NCBI GenBank assembly: GCA_963921825.1
Contig: OY997588.1
Span: forward strand, 62,702,617 to 62,766,616
Reading direction: 5' to 3'
Length of the DNA: 64,000 bases
Origin: Erodium maritimum
Lineage: Eukaryota; Streptophyta; Magnoliopsida; Geraniales; Geraniaceae
Shown: in pieces, positions 47,361-64,000 of the stretch
Position numbering within the stretch: the first letter of the stretch is position 1
Layout of the letters: every line of letters begins with the position of its first letter
Program-made: the position numbers and the translations under genes
Notes under the pieces: model-generated
The model's input: only the letters and a program-made list of their open reading frames with translations
What the model was told of the DNA's origin: nothing
The model's database searches: none

Positions 47361-48369
47361 CACAACTGATCCAGGTATCAACAGAACAATCACAATCACA
47401 CTCACAATCACAAACATACTCACACAACTGTCACGCACTTACCATCACTTACTGACACCACACTCAACGTGGTAACCCCACCAGCTTAACCGGTATCCAT
47501 CCCCCAAAGCCCACAATTCAACCAGTCACATAAATAGTATTGAACCAACCAAATCACTGATATGCATCACTAGTTCTTCTCTACTCGTTTTCATGTTTGT
47601 TATTTATTAACTGTTCAAACAGCACAAAGCACACAAGCAGATACACTCAGCAAACAACCCTACAGGCACGACATGGCCCGATTCTACCAGCACGGTAATT
47701 CCCAAGACTATAATCGTAAATGTTCACATTTTATACGTCTACGCTAGTTATTCACATCCTACATGCATACTAGTTCTTTATCCGATTATTAAGTTTCCCT
47801 ATATGCATTCTAGTACGTCTGTAATAAAGTAGGGTGTCGATGTAATTCCCTACCTCTCAGTCTCTATCTGGATCGCCTAGCTGCTGACGTCCGTGCCTAC
47901 TCTGGTCTTCTCCACGCTCGGGGTAAAAGCCTGGGTTTAATAAAAGGGACGATAATCAGTCCCGGTCCAGTCCGTAAAGGTCCTCTAATTATCAATAGTT
48001 CTTTAAAAAGCCCGTTAAGTCCTTGAATTTATCTGATTTAAAACCAATTAATTTAAATCGAATCTGAAACCGGGACCCGAATCCGACCCGGATTTGACCC
48101 GGTCCAGATCTCAGACCCTGACCTGACCCGAGACCGACCCGGACCCGGACCCAAACCCGAGTCCGGACCCAGATCCAGTCCAGACCCGAGGCCCAAACCA
48201 GGTCCAGGCCCGAGGCACAAACCAAGTCCAGACCCGAGCCCGTCCGAACTCGGCCCTGGCCCAGGCCCGTCTGTATCTCAGTTCTGGCCTAGAACTCGGC
48301 CCTGGCCGGAGCTGTGAACGGAGAAGGAGGCGGCTAGGGTTCCGGCGAAGCGAGAGCGGCGACATGCGA

Positions 48370-48975
48370 GGTTAGAGGGGTTCTCAACGGTGGTGGAGGC
48401 GTCAGGAGGCTCGGGATGACGAGGGGAGGTTGCTGATACCAAAACCAGGGCTTTTCCGTCCAGATTCGCCGACGTGGAAGATTCACCGGCGCAAAAGCCT
48501 CATATCTGGAGCTCGAGGTTTCCGGCGAAGCTTCTCCAACCGAACTCGGCCAGATTGAGGTTGCGTGCATGCGATTCTCGGGGAAAGAGAGGACGGGGAA
48601 GACGAATCAGGTCGGGAAAAGAGCTCACCGTCACTGGTTCGCTCGATTCTGGTGAGGCGAAGCTCGAATCAAAGATGGCGGCGGTGGTTCGAGATGACTC
48701 GGGGAGGAAGAAAGGAAAGAGAGGGAGTTTCAGGTCTCTGGTGGTGAGGAGAGGTCGTGGGTGGAGGAAAGTAGAAGGAGAAGAAGAAGGAGGGTCGGAG
48801 GGACGACAACGGCGGCGTGTCTGGTTCGCAGAGAGGAAGGCGAGAGAGAGAGTTCTCGGGAGGCGTGCGCTGAATGAGGACGAAGATGAACAATCCTTTA
48901 GGGTTAGGTCTCGTGGGCTCGGCGTGGCTTGGGCCGGCATTTGTTGGGCTGGCTGGACCTGGTCCATTTGACCGG
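48370..48975. other. GC-rich part of the solo-LTR-like insertion with overlapping open frames on both strands
   Basis: Long frames occur on both strands (48474-48971 plus, 48967-48500 minus) because stops are rare in GC-rich sequence. No known domain is seen. I do not call a gene. Confidence 0.5.
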
Positions 48976-49703
48976 GCCTGGTCTAGCTCGGCCCAAATGG
49001 CTGGGTCTGGGCTGGCCCAGGCTTACTCCTCCCTTTTTTTGTTCATCTCCTTTTTTTTTGAACTCGATCCAAAAATCAACCCGTTCCCCAACCCACGACG
49101 TTCCAAAATTATTTATTTAAATAAATAATTCTTTTAAACGGGGCGGTCTTTACACCCCCTAGCTTCTTGAGCTCCACAGACTCCAAGCCGATGTCAACAC
49201 CCGAAAAGCCACCAAATGACCTATTCGCCCTTTCTTCGTCTTGAGCAAAATATTACAAATTAATACAAGACTCGCAGGTCGGGAATAAATAAATATTATA
49301 CATAAGTGGTTCGACGCCCACACCTTAATCTAGGGCACCTATGGAAGCCCTGCTACGGACAACGTTAAGCTCAGGTCAAACTCAGTTGTTGACTACATAG
49401 CGATCAAAAAGACTCCTTGGTCTAAGGATACATGGCAAGCTACAACACTGAATATGTTCATGACTTAATCTAGGGCACATATTCAGGGCGGGTCGTCCAA
49501 TATCATGTCCCACATGATATCTATGATCAGACTCCGGAATCCCATTCCAATGACTAACAGAACGTAAGCTATAAAGAGTCATCTTTCATACTAGTCGCTT
49601 CTAGTGAAGCTTTGTTGACTAGGGACCCATCGAGTGTAATCTATCTCGATGTATGGTTCTATTCGCATTGTGGCCATAGATCAGAGCACACATCGATATA
49701 TTA

Positions 49704-51815
49704 TTCTTTCAAGGTGTGGTTGTCGAACCACTTATTTGTAATATTTATTTATTCCCGACTTACGAGTCGCGTATTAAATTGTAATTTTTTGCTCAAGACG
49801 AATAAAGGGCGAAAAGGTCATTTGGTGGCTTTTCGAGTTTTGACATCGGTTTGAAGTCGATGGAGCTCAAGAAGCTAGTGGGAGTTAGTTTAGGGGGCTA
49901 TTATGTGTACATTTATCGCTTTATGCTTGATTTAGTTTATGCATGATTAATTCTATGTGTTTTAGAATTGCATGCTTTAACTTTATTTACCAAGCATATC
50001 ACCTTACATGCAAAGATAACATTGGAATTTTAATCCTTGTTTGTGAGCCCTTAGAACCTTCATTACATTAGATGTAGTTGACGGGTTCGAAGGAAGAATT
50101 ACATTGGATGTAATTGGAGGCATCATTACATTTGGAATGTAGTTGATGTGCTCATCGCAGCTAGGATGTGCCAAAAGTTTTAAACACAATCGGACAAGTA
50201 AAAATGGGTCATGTTCGATACTTCCCAATTATCAACACCTTACTACCTCCCCGTCCTATGGGTGTCGTGCGCCTTAGCAGAGCATCCATGGGAAAACGGG
50301 GTAGTAGGTTTGGACGACATATGTGGGTGTTGTGCACCTTAGCGGAGCACCTACATAGTGGCGGGTCATAGTTGAAAATTGGTGGACCCGACTACGATTC
50401 TCAGTTAGGGTATCAGATACGGTAAGCCGTGTACTTAAGTACATACCCTAGCCAAGAGTCACATTGGATGTGATTAGACGGGGTCCTACCTACATAGCTC
50501 GATTAAGTGGTGAGCCTTCGTTCAGCTTGATCGAGTGAATCAAGGATCTTGGTTATATGTTCTAAAGGTAGAGAATCGATTGTTGGTGTTTAAGCTTGAT
50601 CTTCATAAAGTTTCTTCAGTTTACTGATTGAATTTTATTTGTTGTAGATCAAATGGAAAATTCAGCGAACATTAATAGTTTGTCATTAAAAAACATTCTT
50701 GACATGGTCAAGTTAAATGGGACAAACTATTTGGACTGGTACAGAATTTTGAGGATAGTCGTCAAGTCTGAACGCATAGAATATGGCCTTGCAATGCTGT
50801 CTCTAAGACCATATCAGAGTTACATGAAGTGTCATTAACTGCTGAGAAGAATATCAGGTATCTGGGATCCAAGGATATTCTGATGGGCAACAAGGGAATT
50901 GGAAGTGGCAAGGGCGGGACCCATGCGCACTTGGCGGGAAAGATGAGACACATGAGAATGTATGCTTCTATTACCAACAACCTGGTCATTGGAACCGGGA
51001 TTATAGGAAGTTCACGACTGATATGAAGAAGGGCAGTGGGACTACGCATTCATCAGGTATCCTGGATGATCTGAAGAAGGGCAGTAGGACTGCGCCTTCA
51101 TCAGGAAACCTGAATGATCTAAGGAAGGGCGGTGAGACCATGTCTTCATCCGGTATTAACTATATAGAGCTACATCTCTTTACTTCCAAAGATACATGGG
51201 TATTAGATACCAGGACTGAATCTTACGCATGGACTAACGTATAATGACTGAAAGTATGAGAGGTTTGGAAAGCAAGAAGTGGACCTTAGAGTTGTGGCAA
51301 CTACTGTAGGATCCATGAGTCTTGCTTTGCCAAGTGGTCTTGTATTAGTATTGTATAATGTATATTGCATACCTACTTTTAGTAAGAATATTATATTTGT
51401 ATCCATGTTTGACAAGGAAGGATATAATGTTAATATTGGAAATGGAGTTTCCAATGTTTTATGCTAGTACTAACTTGGTTGGAGGATTGTACATATTAGA
51501 TATGGGTAACAATGCCTCAAGTTCTATATATTATGTTAATACCAAGAGGTCTAAATACAACGATTTAAACCTAACTCTGTTATGCCACTATCATTTGGGC
51601 CGCATAAACAAGAAGCGCCTATCAGCATTTCAGAAGTGCGCGCTTTCAGGTCCATTCGAATTCTATTGGATCGATAGGTGCAAGGCTTGTTTGATGGGCA
51701 AAATGACTAAAACGCCCTTTATCGGTCGCGGTGAAAGGGCGGGTGAATTATTGGGGCTGATACACTCGGATGTCTATGGACCAATAGGTTCGCTGGCCAA
51801 GAGGGGAAGGGCGTG
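49704..51815 (+). mobile_element. 5' part of a second Copia copy, plus strand
   Basis: It is the same family as the minus copy, head to head with it. The leader runs 49704-50652; the gag start (MENSANINSLSLKNILDMVK) is at 50653, followed by broken gag, the DDLKKGS-type repeats at 51023-51150, protease start TWVLDT at 51196, pre-integrase CHYHLGRINKKRLSAFQK near 51585 and IHSDVYGPIGSLAKRG. It stops at 51815, early in integrase, at a run of G. Frames are broken by stops. Confidence 0.88.
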
Positions 51816-52330
51816 AAAGGGGGGGGGGGGGGGGGGTGTGGAGCAAGGGGCGTGTGCCCCGATGTTCGTGGTTCGTGCTCCCCTTGATGTGGGGAGCTAT
51901 GAAGGTGTGGCGTGGGGGTCGGGGCGTAGCCCCTTAGGGCCGGGTGCGGAGCGCGGGGCAGAAAGCTGCCTCGCACCTCTCTACCTCTTGCCTCGCCTCT
52001 CCGCCTGTCTCCAATTGCCACATGTCCTTGCCGACCGTTGCAGCTGCAACAATTACTTTTTTATTTATTTAAAATAAATACAAAATTAATTTCTCAAACA
52101 CCTATAAATACCCCTTACCCTCTTTCATCCAATCTACAATAATTTTCTCCCTAATTCTCTCAACATTTTCTCTCCAATTTGCATTTTTTTGTGACAAGAA
52201 ATGTCCGACGATGAGGCTCAAATGAGGGAGGAGCTCGAAGCCGCAAAACGAGAGCACGAAGCCAAACTTCGTGCTTGGGAGGAAGGACTCCGGCGGAGGA
52301 GTGAAAACATCTCGGTAGAAGATCCTGGCA
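51816..52330 (+). mobile_element. 5' end of a DNA transposon-like unit (PIF/Harbinger-like?)
   Basis: After a run of about 18 G (51819-51836) comes a GC-rich stretch, then a promoter-like region with CCTATAAATACCCC near 52100, a CT-rich leader and an ATG at 52201 opening MSDDEAQMREELEAAKREHE, an acidic/basic coiled-coil start. The frame is cut at about 52330, where a LINE begins. The layout resembles the 5' end of plant PIF/Harbinger or hAT elements, but no transposase domain is present to prove it. Confidence 0.4.
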
Positions 52331-55300
52331 TTTTCGGTTCGAAAACATCTGGGCAGAAGATCTAGAATGTGGGCATATTATTCAGACATCGTGGGGTGAT
52401 CCAGACGATCGTCCTATTCTCACCAAAACAAAGGAGACGGGAGAGGCTTTGGTGAAATGTGGGATGGAAGTCTACAACGCTCTCTCACGAAAGATAAGCT
52501 GGTACGAGAAAGATATCCTCTGGCTGAACGGAAGGAATGATCGAACCAGTATTCGGAAACGTATGGCGCTTCAAAAATTGTATGATAAGGCTCTGGATCA
52601 AAAAGGGGAGTTTTGGAGGCAGCGTGCCAAACAACATTGGTTAGTTGAAGGGGATCGAAACACTAATTCTTCATGGCCACCGTCTCACAACGCCAGGACA
52701 TCAACAAGGTTACTGAGCTCAAAGATGAGAATGGCATGGTCCTTACTTGGGACTCGGGGCTGGGAGACCATATACTGTCCTTTTACAAGACATTGTCAAC
52801 ATGAACGGACAGGAGAAGTGCGTCTTGGCTACCCGGGTTCCGAAAACAGGTCACAGTGGCACAAAATGTATCTTTAATGGCTCCTATTACATCAGAAGAG
52901 GTCAGAAATGCGGCCTTCTCGATGAGACCAAACAAGTCTCCAGGCCCGGATGGACTAGATCCTTTCTTCTACCAGAGGTATTGGTCCATAGCGGGGGACG
53001 ACGTGACATCATGCGTCCGCAAGATATTTGAAGGGAGGAGGTCTCTACCTCGCTTAACGAGACTACATTGGTTCTTATTTCGAAGGTAGAAGCGCCAACA
53101 AGCCTCAAAGACCTTAGGTCTATCGCCTTGTGCAATGTCTTGTTTCGAATTGTCTCAAAAGTTGCAGCAATCGCCTAAAATGCATCTTGGTTGGCATTAT
53201 ATCACCCACTCAAGGGGCTTTCGTACCTGGCCGATCAATGTAAGACAACATCATCCTATCCTTTGAAAATCTGCACTTCATGAAAACTAAGAAGAAGGGT
53301 CGAGAGGGATGGGTAGCTTTGAAATTAGACATGAGTAAAGCCTACGATAGAGTGGAGTGAGGTTTTCTATGGGACATGATGCGCGCATTCAGTTTTTGTG
53401 AGCAATGGATAGCGTTGCTGAGACGATGCACATATTCAGTGACTTACATGGTTGTGGCATGTGGAAATTAGGGTGGGTTTGTACAACCAGAGAGAGGTAT
53501 TCGCCAAGGGGACCCTTTGTCTCCGTATCTATTTCTGTTCTGCATGGAAGGGTTCGCAAGACTCCTCCAAGCTGAGGAAGGGCGGGGTCATATTCATGGG
53601 GTCCGGATTGCACCGCCCGCCCTTCGATCACTCATCTATTCTTCGTAGATGACTGCTACGTCTACTGTAAAGCCTTTCACATTGAGATGGGACGGGTCAG
53701 GAATTATCTTCAGATGTTCGAGGAAGCGTCCGGTCAGGTGGTGAATCTTCGAAAGTCATCGTTATTTTTCAGTACGAACACTCATGTGGACGCATGAGTA
53801 GAAGGGGGTGAGATTGCTGGGCATTCCAGAGCTTCAGACTCCGTCACCATATCTCGGGGGTTCCAAATATGATGGGACAGAGTAGGAAGAAAGACTTACA
53901 ATACATTCTAAATCGGGTGTTGAAAAGGTTCCACCGATGGGATGGTAAGCTTCTTAATGGGGGCAGGAAATGAGGTATTGGTCAAGTCAGTTCTTTAGGC
54001 CATACCGACTTATGTTATGAGTGTCATGCGTCTGCCGCAAGGAACAATAGAAAAGATGAATGTAGCACTTGCACGATTCTGGTGGTAGTCCTCGGGTGGT
54101 GGGGATAAACCAATAATCTGGCAGTCTTGGGTGACTATGTCTCGGTCAAAGGAGAGCGGGGGTCTCGGGTTCAGGAACCTCCAAGATTTCAATACAGCAC
54201 TGATGGGAAAGAAACTTTGGAAAATCGCCACGAAGGAGACAACTCTGGTAGCTCGTGTTCTAAAAGCACGATATTTTCCAGACTCCACAACATTTGAGGC
54301 CAAACGAGGACTGAACCAGAGTTTTGTCTGACAAAGTCTTCTATCAGCTCATGCCTTGGTCAAGCAAGGGGCACAGAGATTCATAGGGTCTGGATCATCC
54401 ACTTTAGTACTTCGCCACCCATGGCTTACAGGAGTGGATCCATGGTTAACCTCGGCACACTCGGATTTGGAACACATGAATGTGGCAGACCTTATGACAC
54501 AAACCACAACGCAATGAGATGAGGAGAAAATCTGTACGCTGTTTAATGAGAGAGACAAGATAGAAATTTTACAGTCCGAACAAGTAAAGTGGCTCTATTG
54601 GACTCTTGGTACTGGATGGGGGAGAATTTGTGACAGTACTCAGTCAAGTCGGCCTACGGTATGATAACTCACGGACAATCATCTTCCGATATCCAATCAG
54701 ATATATGGACCTCGATATGGGATATGGATGTACTTCCAAAGGTGCACACTTTTCTATGGAGAACTTGTGCAGGATGTCTCCAGGTAGCGACCAGACTAAG
54801 GATGCGTAGGGTGGATATGGAACCTATTTGCCTAGTGTGTCAAGGAGAGGAGGAATCGGAATTTCATCTCCTAGTCACATGCCCGGTGGTGGCAGAATGT
54901 TGGCGGATAAGTGGACTGATCCTTCCAATAGTGGATGGAGATATTATTGAGTGGCTGCGTTCTATCTGAAGCATCAACCCAACAACCAGAGGGGGGGGGG
55001 GGGATAGGATGTCTGCTATGGGGAATCTGGAAAGCTAGGAACAAGAAAATTTGGGAGAATGTTCCATCCAGTGCGATGGCGATAAAGCATACAACGACTC
55101 TATTAAATGCGGGGTGGATGGAAGCTAAACGTCGGAAGAAGGAATAAACGCCAACTCCAACTCAGCCAACCGTTGGAGCATAGATCAGGTGGGCCTATCC
55201 GCCTCAAGGGTCATGGGTCATTAATACAGATGGAGCCTTATTTGTCTCAACGGGTCAAATGGAAACATGGTGGGTATGTAGGGATGACATAGGGTTACTC

Positions 55301-55699
55301 ACTCGGGCCTGATCAACCTCGTTCCATGGCCCTCAAAACCGGGGTCTAGTCAAAGCCTTTGCGATCAGAGAAGCACTGCAATGGCTTGTGCATAACCCGC
55401 GACAACGCGCCATCATCAGGAGTGATTGCAAGGTCATAGTGAATATAATCAACAAGGGAATAATGTCTTCTTCTCCTATAGGGATAATCATTCACGATTG
55501 TAGTTCCCTATTACATAGTCTCGAGTACGTGCAACTCGAGTTTGTTAAGCGGACAGTGAACAAAACAACTAACTGTCTTGCCAAGGCGACCTGTTCCTCC
55601 CTTGTCTGGGAGTGGCAAAGAGGATTTATACCGGAGCCACTCCACCGTGTTCTTATTATCGACATTTAATAATATCTATAGTTTATCCTCAAAAAAAAG

Positions 55700-55700
<1 letters not shown>
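52331..55700 (+). mobile_element. LINE (L1-type) retrotransposon with C-terminal RNase H, degenerate
   Basis: Blocks in order: FRFENIWAEDLECG and EFWRQRAKQHWLVEGDRNT (52340-52660, linker before RT); VRNAAFSMRPNKSPGPDGLD (52880-52960, RT); [11 protein letters not shown] (about 53325); an RQGDPLSPYLFLFCMEGF-like stretch (about 53500); a FVDD in place of FADD (about 53645); KKLWKIATKETTLVARVLKA (about 54210); a zf-RVT with FLWRTCAGCL and CLVCQGEEESEFHLLVTCPV (54750-54900); and an RNase H with IIRSDCKVIVNIINKG and VNKTTNCLAKATCSS (55400-55610). The tail after the final stop at 55669 ends in an A-run at 55692. It is 5'-truncated and full of stops. Confidence 0.92.
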
Positions 55701-62256
<6,556 letters not shown>

Positions 62257-62640
62257 ACCGAAACAGAAGAGGCTGCTTGACCATTATCTGTGAATAAAAA
62301 GCTTACAATGTAAATATGTCCTCTATTCAGGTTGAGCTTTTACTCTGATCTCGGTTTTCCCCATAGCCTTTTGTAGGAGCCAAGCTGGGTGTAATTCGCC
62401 GGTAGGTCTGGGTTTTAACAGTCTGCCGAGCTTTTAGATTGTTCTGAGTACCGCGAATCACTACTTGTAACGATCAACTTATCTTGCAAGATATCGATTT
62501 TCTGAATCTGTTTTTTTTAAATGCAATCTGTTTCACATTAGTCAAATTCCTGATGGCATTTTATGCATGCCGCTAATTTACAGCGTACACCTTCTCTAGG
62601 CTCAGGTGGTAGAGATTTAGAAGATCAAGTTTTGTTGAAG
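62257..62640 (+). other. SnRK1 3' UTR and flank
   Basis: AATAAA occurs at about 62292, a likely polyadenylation signal, with T-rich sequence downstream. No gene is seen in the rest. Confidence 0.55.
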
Positions 62641-63082
62641 TCCTATTTGTCTCTTTAGGTGACGTAAAGCTCCGTGGTAGCATCCTTAAAATTAAATAAT
62701 TTGGCCCCGATTCTAGTCGAGGGCATTACACCAGATTGAAACTAGGGCGACGAAATAAATTATGTCTTTGTCCAAGTTAGCAACTATACCGATGAAATGG
62801 GAAATGTCATCGAAGAACTGACATTCACGATGAACACAACATTCTTTGCTCATGTAAAGACCATTACTGGTCTCCTCTTTTTTTGTCGTTCAGGAGGGTG
62901 AACTTGTGCGACGGTATAACAATGTGTTGTAGAAGAAATGTGAATTCTTCGTAGAAAACATTTACTTGTGTGACTGATTTCTTGTTCGTCGGGGAAAAAT
63001 AGAGAAAACCGCCTATTGCGACGAAATATGCTTCTTCCACAGCGTTCCTATTTCATCGCTAAATAAGTTTTCTCCAGTAGTG
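62640..63082 (-). mobile_element. CACTA-type transposon terminus or MITE
   Basis: On the minus strand the segment starts CACTACTGGAGAAAAC at 63082, the terminal inverted repeat type of CACTA (En/Spm) elements, followed by words such as GCGATGAAAT and TTTCGTCGC that act as subterminal repeats in this superfamily. No transposase is seen, and the opposite terminus was not found, so the left limit is a guess. Confidence 0.5.
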
Positions 63083-63083
63083 G

Positions 63084-64000
63084 AGAATATTTTTTTTTGA
63101 AAGGAACTGCTACTTCTCATTAAAGCATCAAGTCATTGGATAACACGTCACGAAGAACCAGAGGGATCTCTGTAACGCTCCAATCTATAGTACACCAATC
63201 ACTAGCATTATGAGTTAAGCAATGGGCAACTCTATTTGCTTCTTTATGAATGAAAACAAGTTTACAATTCTGCAAAACATTCAATTTTGCTCGACACTCT
63301 ATCACCACCAAACCAACGGAGACAACATAACCTCACTTCCATTAATACTCTGGACCGTACTCAGGCAATCGGACTCAATAGTTCCTGAGTGCCAGCCCGC
63401 CTCATACATCCATGAAAACGCTTCGTTTATGCACATCATTCCAATTAACTCCGGATCCCGCATACTTGGGAACACCATACGTTTCGTAGTTGTCGCCCAT
63501 CCATCTCATCTCTGCAGATCATACCACATCCACCTCTCCCCACTCCCAAGACAGCACCATCAACATTTATTTTGACAGTGTCCCGACCCAGCCTCAACCA
63601 AAACCGGCCGCGACTCACCTCTCCCGAACCACCATCCGAGTGTCTCAGTCTAGCTCCTTTCCAATCCCGAATCATAGTCTCGCCCCCTCCATAACTCTTC
63701 ATGCCCAATCATCTCCTGTCTTCAGACACGAGCGTTCCTAGTTCTCCAGATCTCCCACCACAAGACTGTTACCATTTCCACCAAACCAGGTCTACCCAAG
63801 TTCCAACAGTGTTCCAAACAAACACGAGGGTCAACCATTGAAGTTTGAAAGTTCAGGCCCACTTTCTCCCAAATCGCTAGCCATTCTTGAGCATTCAAAC
63901 AAAACATGACTCTCATCCTTGAGTCTCCCACACCTTCACTAATCTCGAATATAAGTTGCAATTCATAAGCAGTGACCCCGTGAGAATCCTCCAAGCGTGA
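63084..64000 (-). mobile_element. LINE 3' end with zf-RVT tail and RNase H, minus strand
   Basis: 63994-63722 encodes CLEHCWNLGRPGLVEMVTVL and WWEIWRTRNARV, the zf-RVT to RNase H linker. 63708-63445 encodes WLRLGRDTVKINVDGAVLG and GCGMICRDEM, the start of a plant RNase H. 63311-63120 encodes LVFIHKEANRVAHCLTHNAS, its end. A minus-strand A-run (plus T-run 63089-63097) marks the 3' end. The 5' part lies beyond the window. Confidence 0.9.

Larger units (their letters stand above)
46382..49154 (+). mobile_element. 2.8-kb solo-LTR-like insertion in the Copia leader
   Basis: The insertion begins TGTCACGCCCC and ends GGTCTTTACA (TG...CA). It splits a sequence that is continuous in the sister copy at 49890, with CCCAC on the left and CCCCC on the right as a 5-bp target duplication with one change. 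Inside I see no retroelement protein domains, so it may be a solo LTR of a large Ty3/Gypsy element. Strand is arbitrary. It includes a TTTACCG repeat cluster (47040-47360) and a Pro/Arg-codon-like repeat of GACCCGGACCC words (48060-48300). Confidence 0.75.
40455..49703 (-). mobile_element. Degenerate Ty1/Copia element, minus strand, interrupted by a 2.8-kb insertion
   Basis: The 3' LTR (42139-40455), polypurine tract, RNase H, RT, integrase, gag and leader are found in minus order. The leader is split by the element at 46382-49154 and continues at 49155-49330. A fragment of the 5' LTR in the same orientation occupies about 49331-49703; the rest of the 5' LTR and the PBS are missing. The coding region is broken by many stops. 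Confidence 0.88.

Noticed and set aside
48474..48971. Overlapping frames of 165 and 155 codons on both strands
   Set aside because: They overlap fully in opposite directions in GC-rich transposon sequence; Arg- and Ser/Pro-rich composition fits chance openness.
39595..51815. A single composite element with 1.7-kb LTRs in opposite orientation
   Set aside because: The gag and integrase pieces exist twice in opposite orientation and the LTR pieces do not pair as direct repeats, so separate rearranged copies explain it better.

Overview
The window reads as nuclear DNA of a flowering plant, most likely a eudicot. Five intron-containing genes of plant type sit in a matrix of LTR retrotransposons, LINEs and small DNA transposons, many inserted into one another. 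Exon boundaries come from GT/AG sites that restore family-conserved reading frames; there is no transcript support. I cannot name the species.

Genes, left to right. (1) THI1/THI4 thiamine thiazole synthase, minus strand, three exons, 3676 to 2484. (2) A purine-permease (PUP) transporter, minus strand, two coding exons 26977 to 24734, with an inferred upstream leader exon. (3) Translation initiation factor eIF1 (SUI1), minus strand, three coding exons 33669 to 33026. (4) TRAPPC3/BET3 vesicle-tethering subunit, plus strand, five exons 34989-37643, head to head with eIF1 over a very short shared promoter. (5) SnRK1 catalytic alpha subunit (KIN10-like), plus strand, ten coding exons 58920-62256. 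All five frames are intact. They are unrelated housekeeping or metabolic genes and form no pathway.

Repeats. 1-1750: LINE fragment (minus). 4560-9130: GC-rich then AT-rich degenerate repeats. 9131-16841: a minus-strand Ty3/Gypsy relic whose gag is split by a young Athila/Tat-type element (9631-15691, 5-bp target duplication) that has no pol. 16977-23950: a full-length Ty1/Copia element, LTRs about 1% diverged but coding region wrecked, with a leader full of hairpin-like repeats. 25964-26183 and 27644-28118: two foldback elements in PUP introns. 28745-31450: unassigned repeats. 31475-32402: a short poly(A) retroposon with a 15-bp target duplication. 38234-39594: a terminal-repeat DNA element cut by a Copia LTR. 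39595-51815: copies of one Copia family in opposite orientations, one interrupted by a 2.8-kb solo-LTR-like insertion (46382-49154). 51816-52330: DNA-transposon-like 5' fragment. 52331-55700: LINE with RNase H (plus). 62640-63082: CACTA-like terminus. 63084-64000: another LINE (minus).

I found no clearly new host system. The most unusual signals are the hairpin-repeat leader of the Copia element, two young elements that cannot have encoded their own transposition, a duplicated splice acceptor in THI1, and a long inverted LTR repeat that could form double-stranded RNA.
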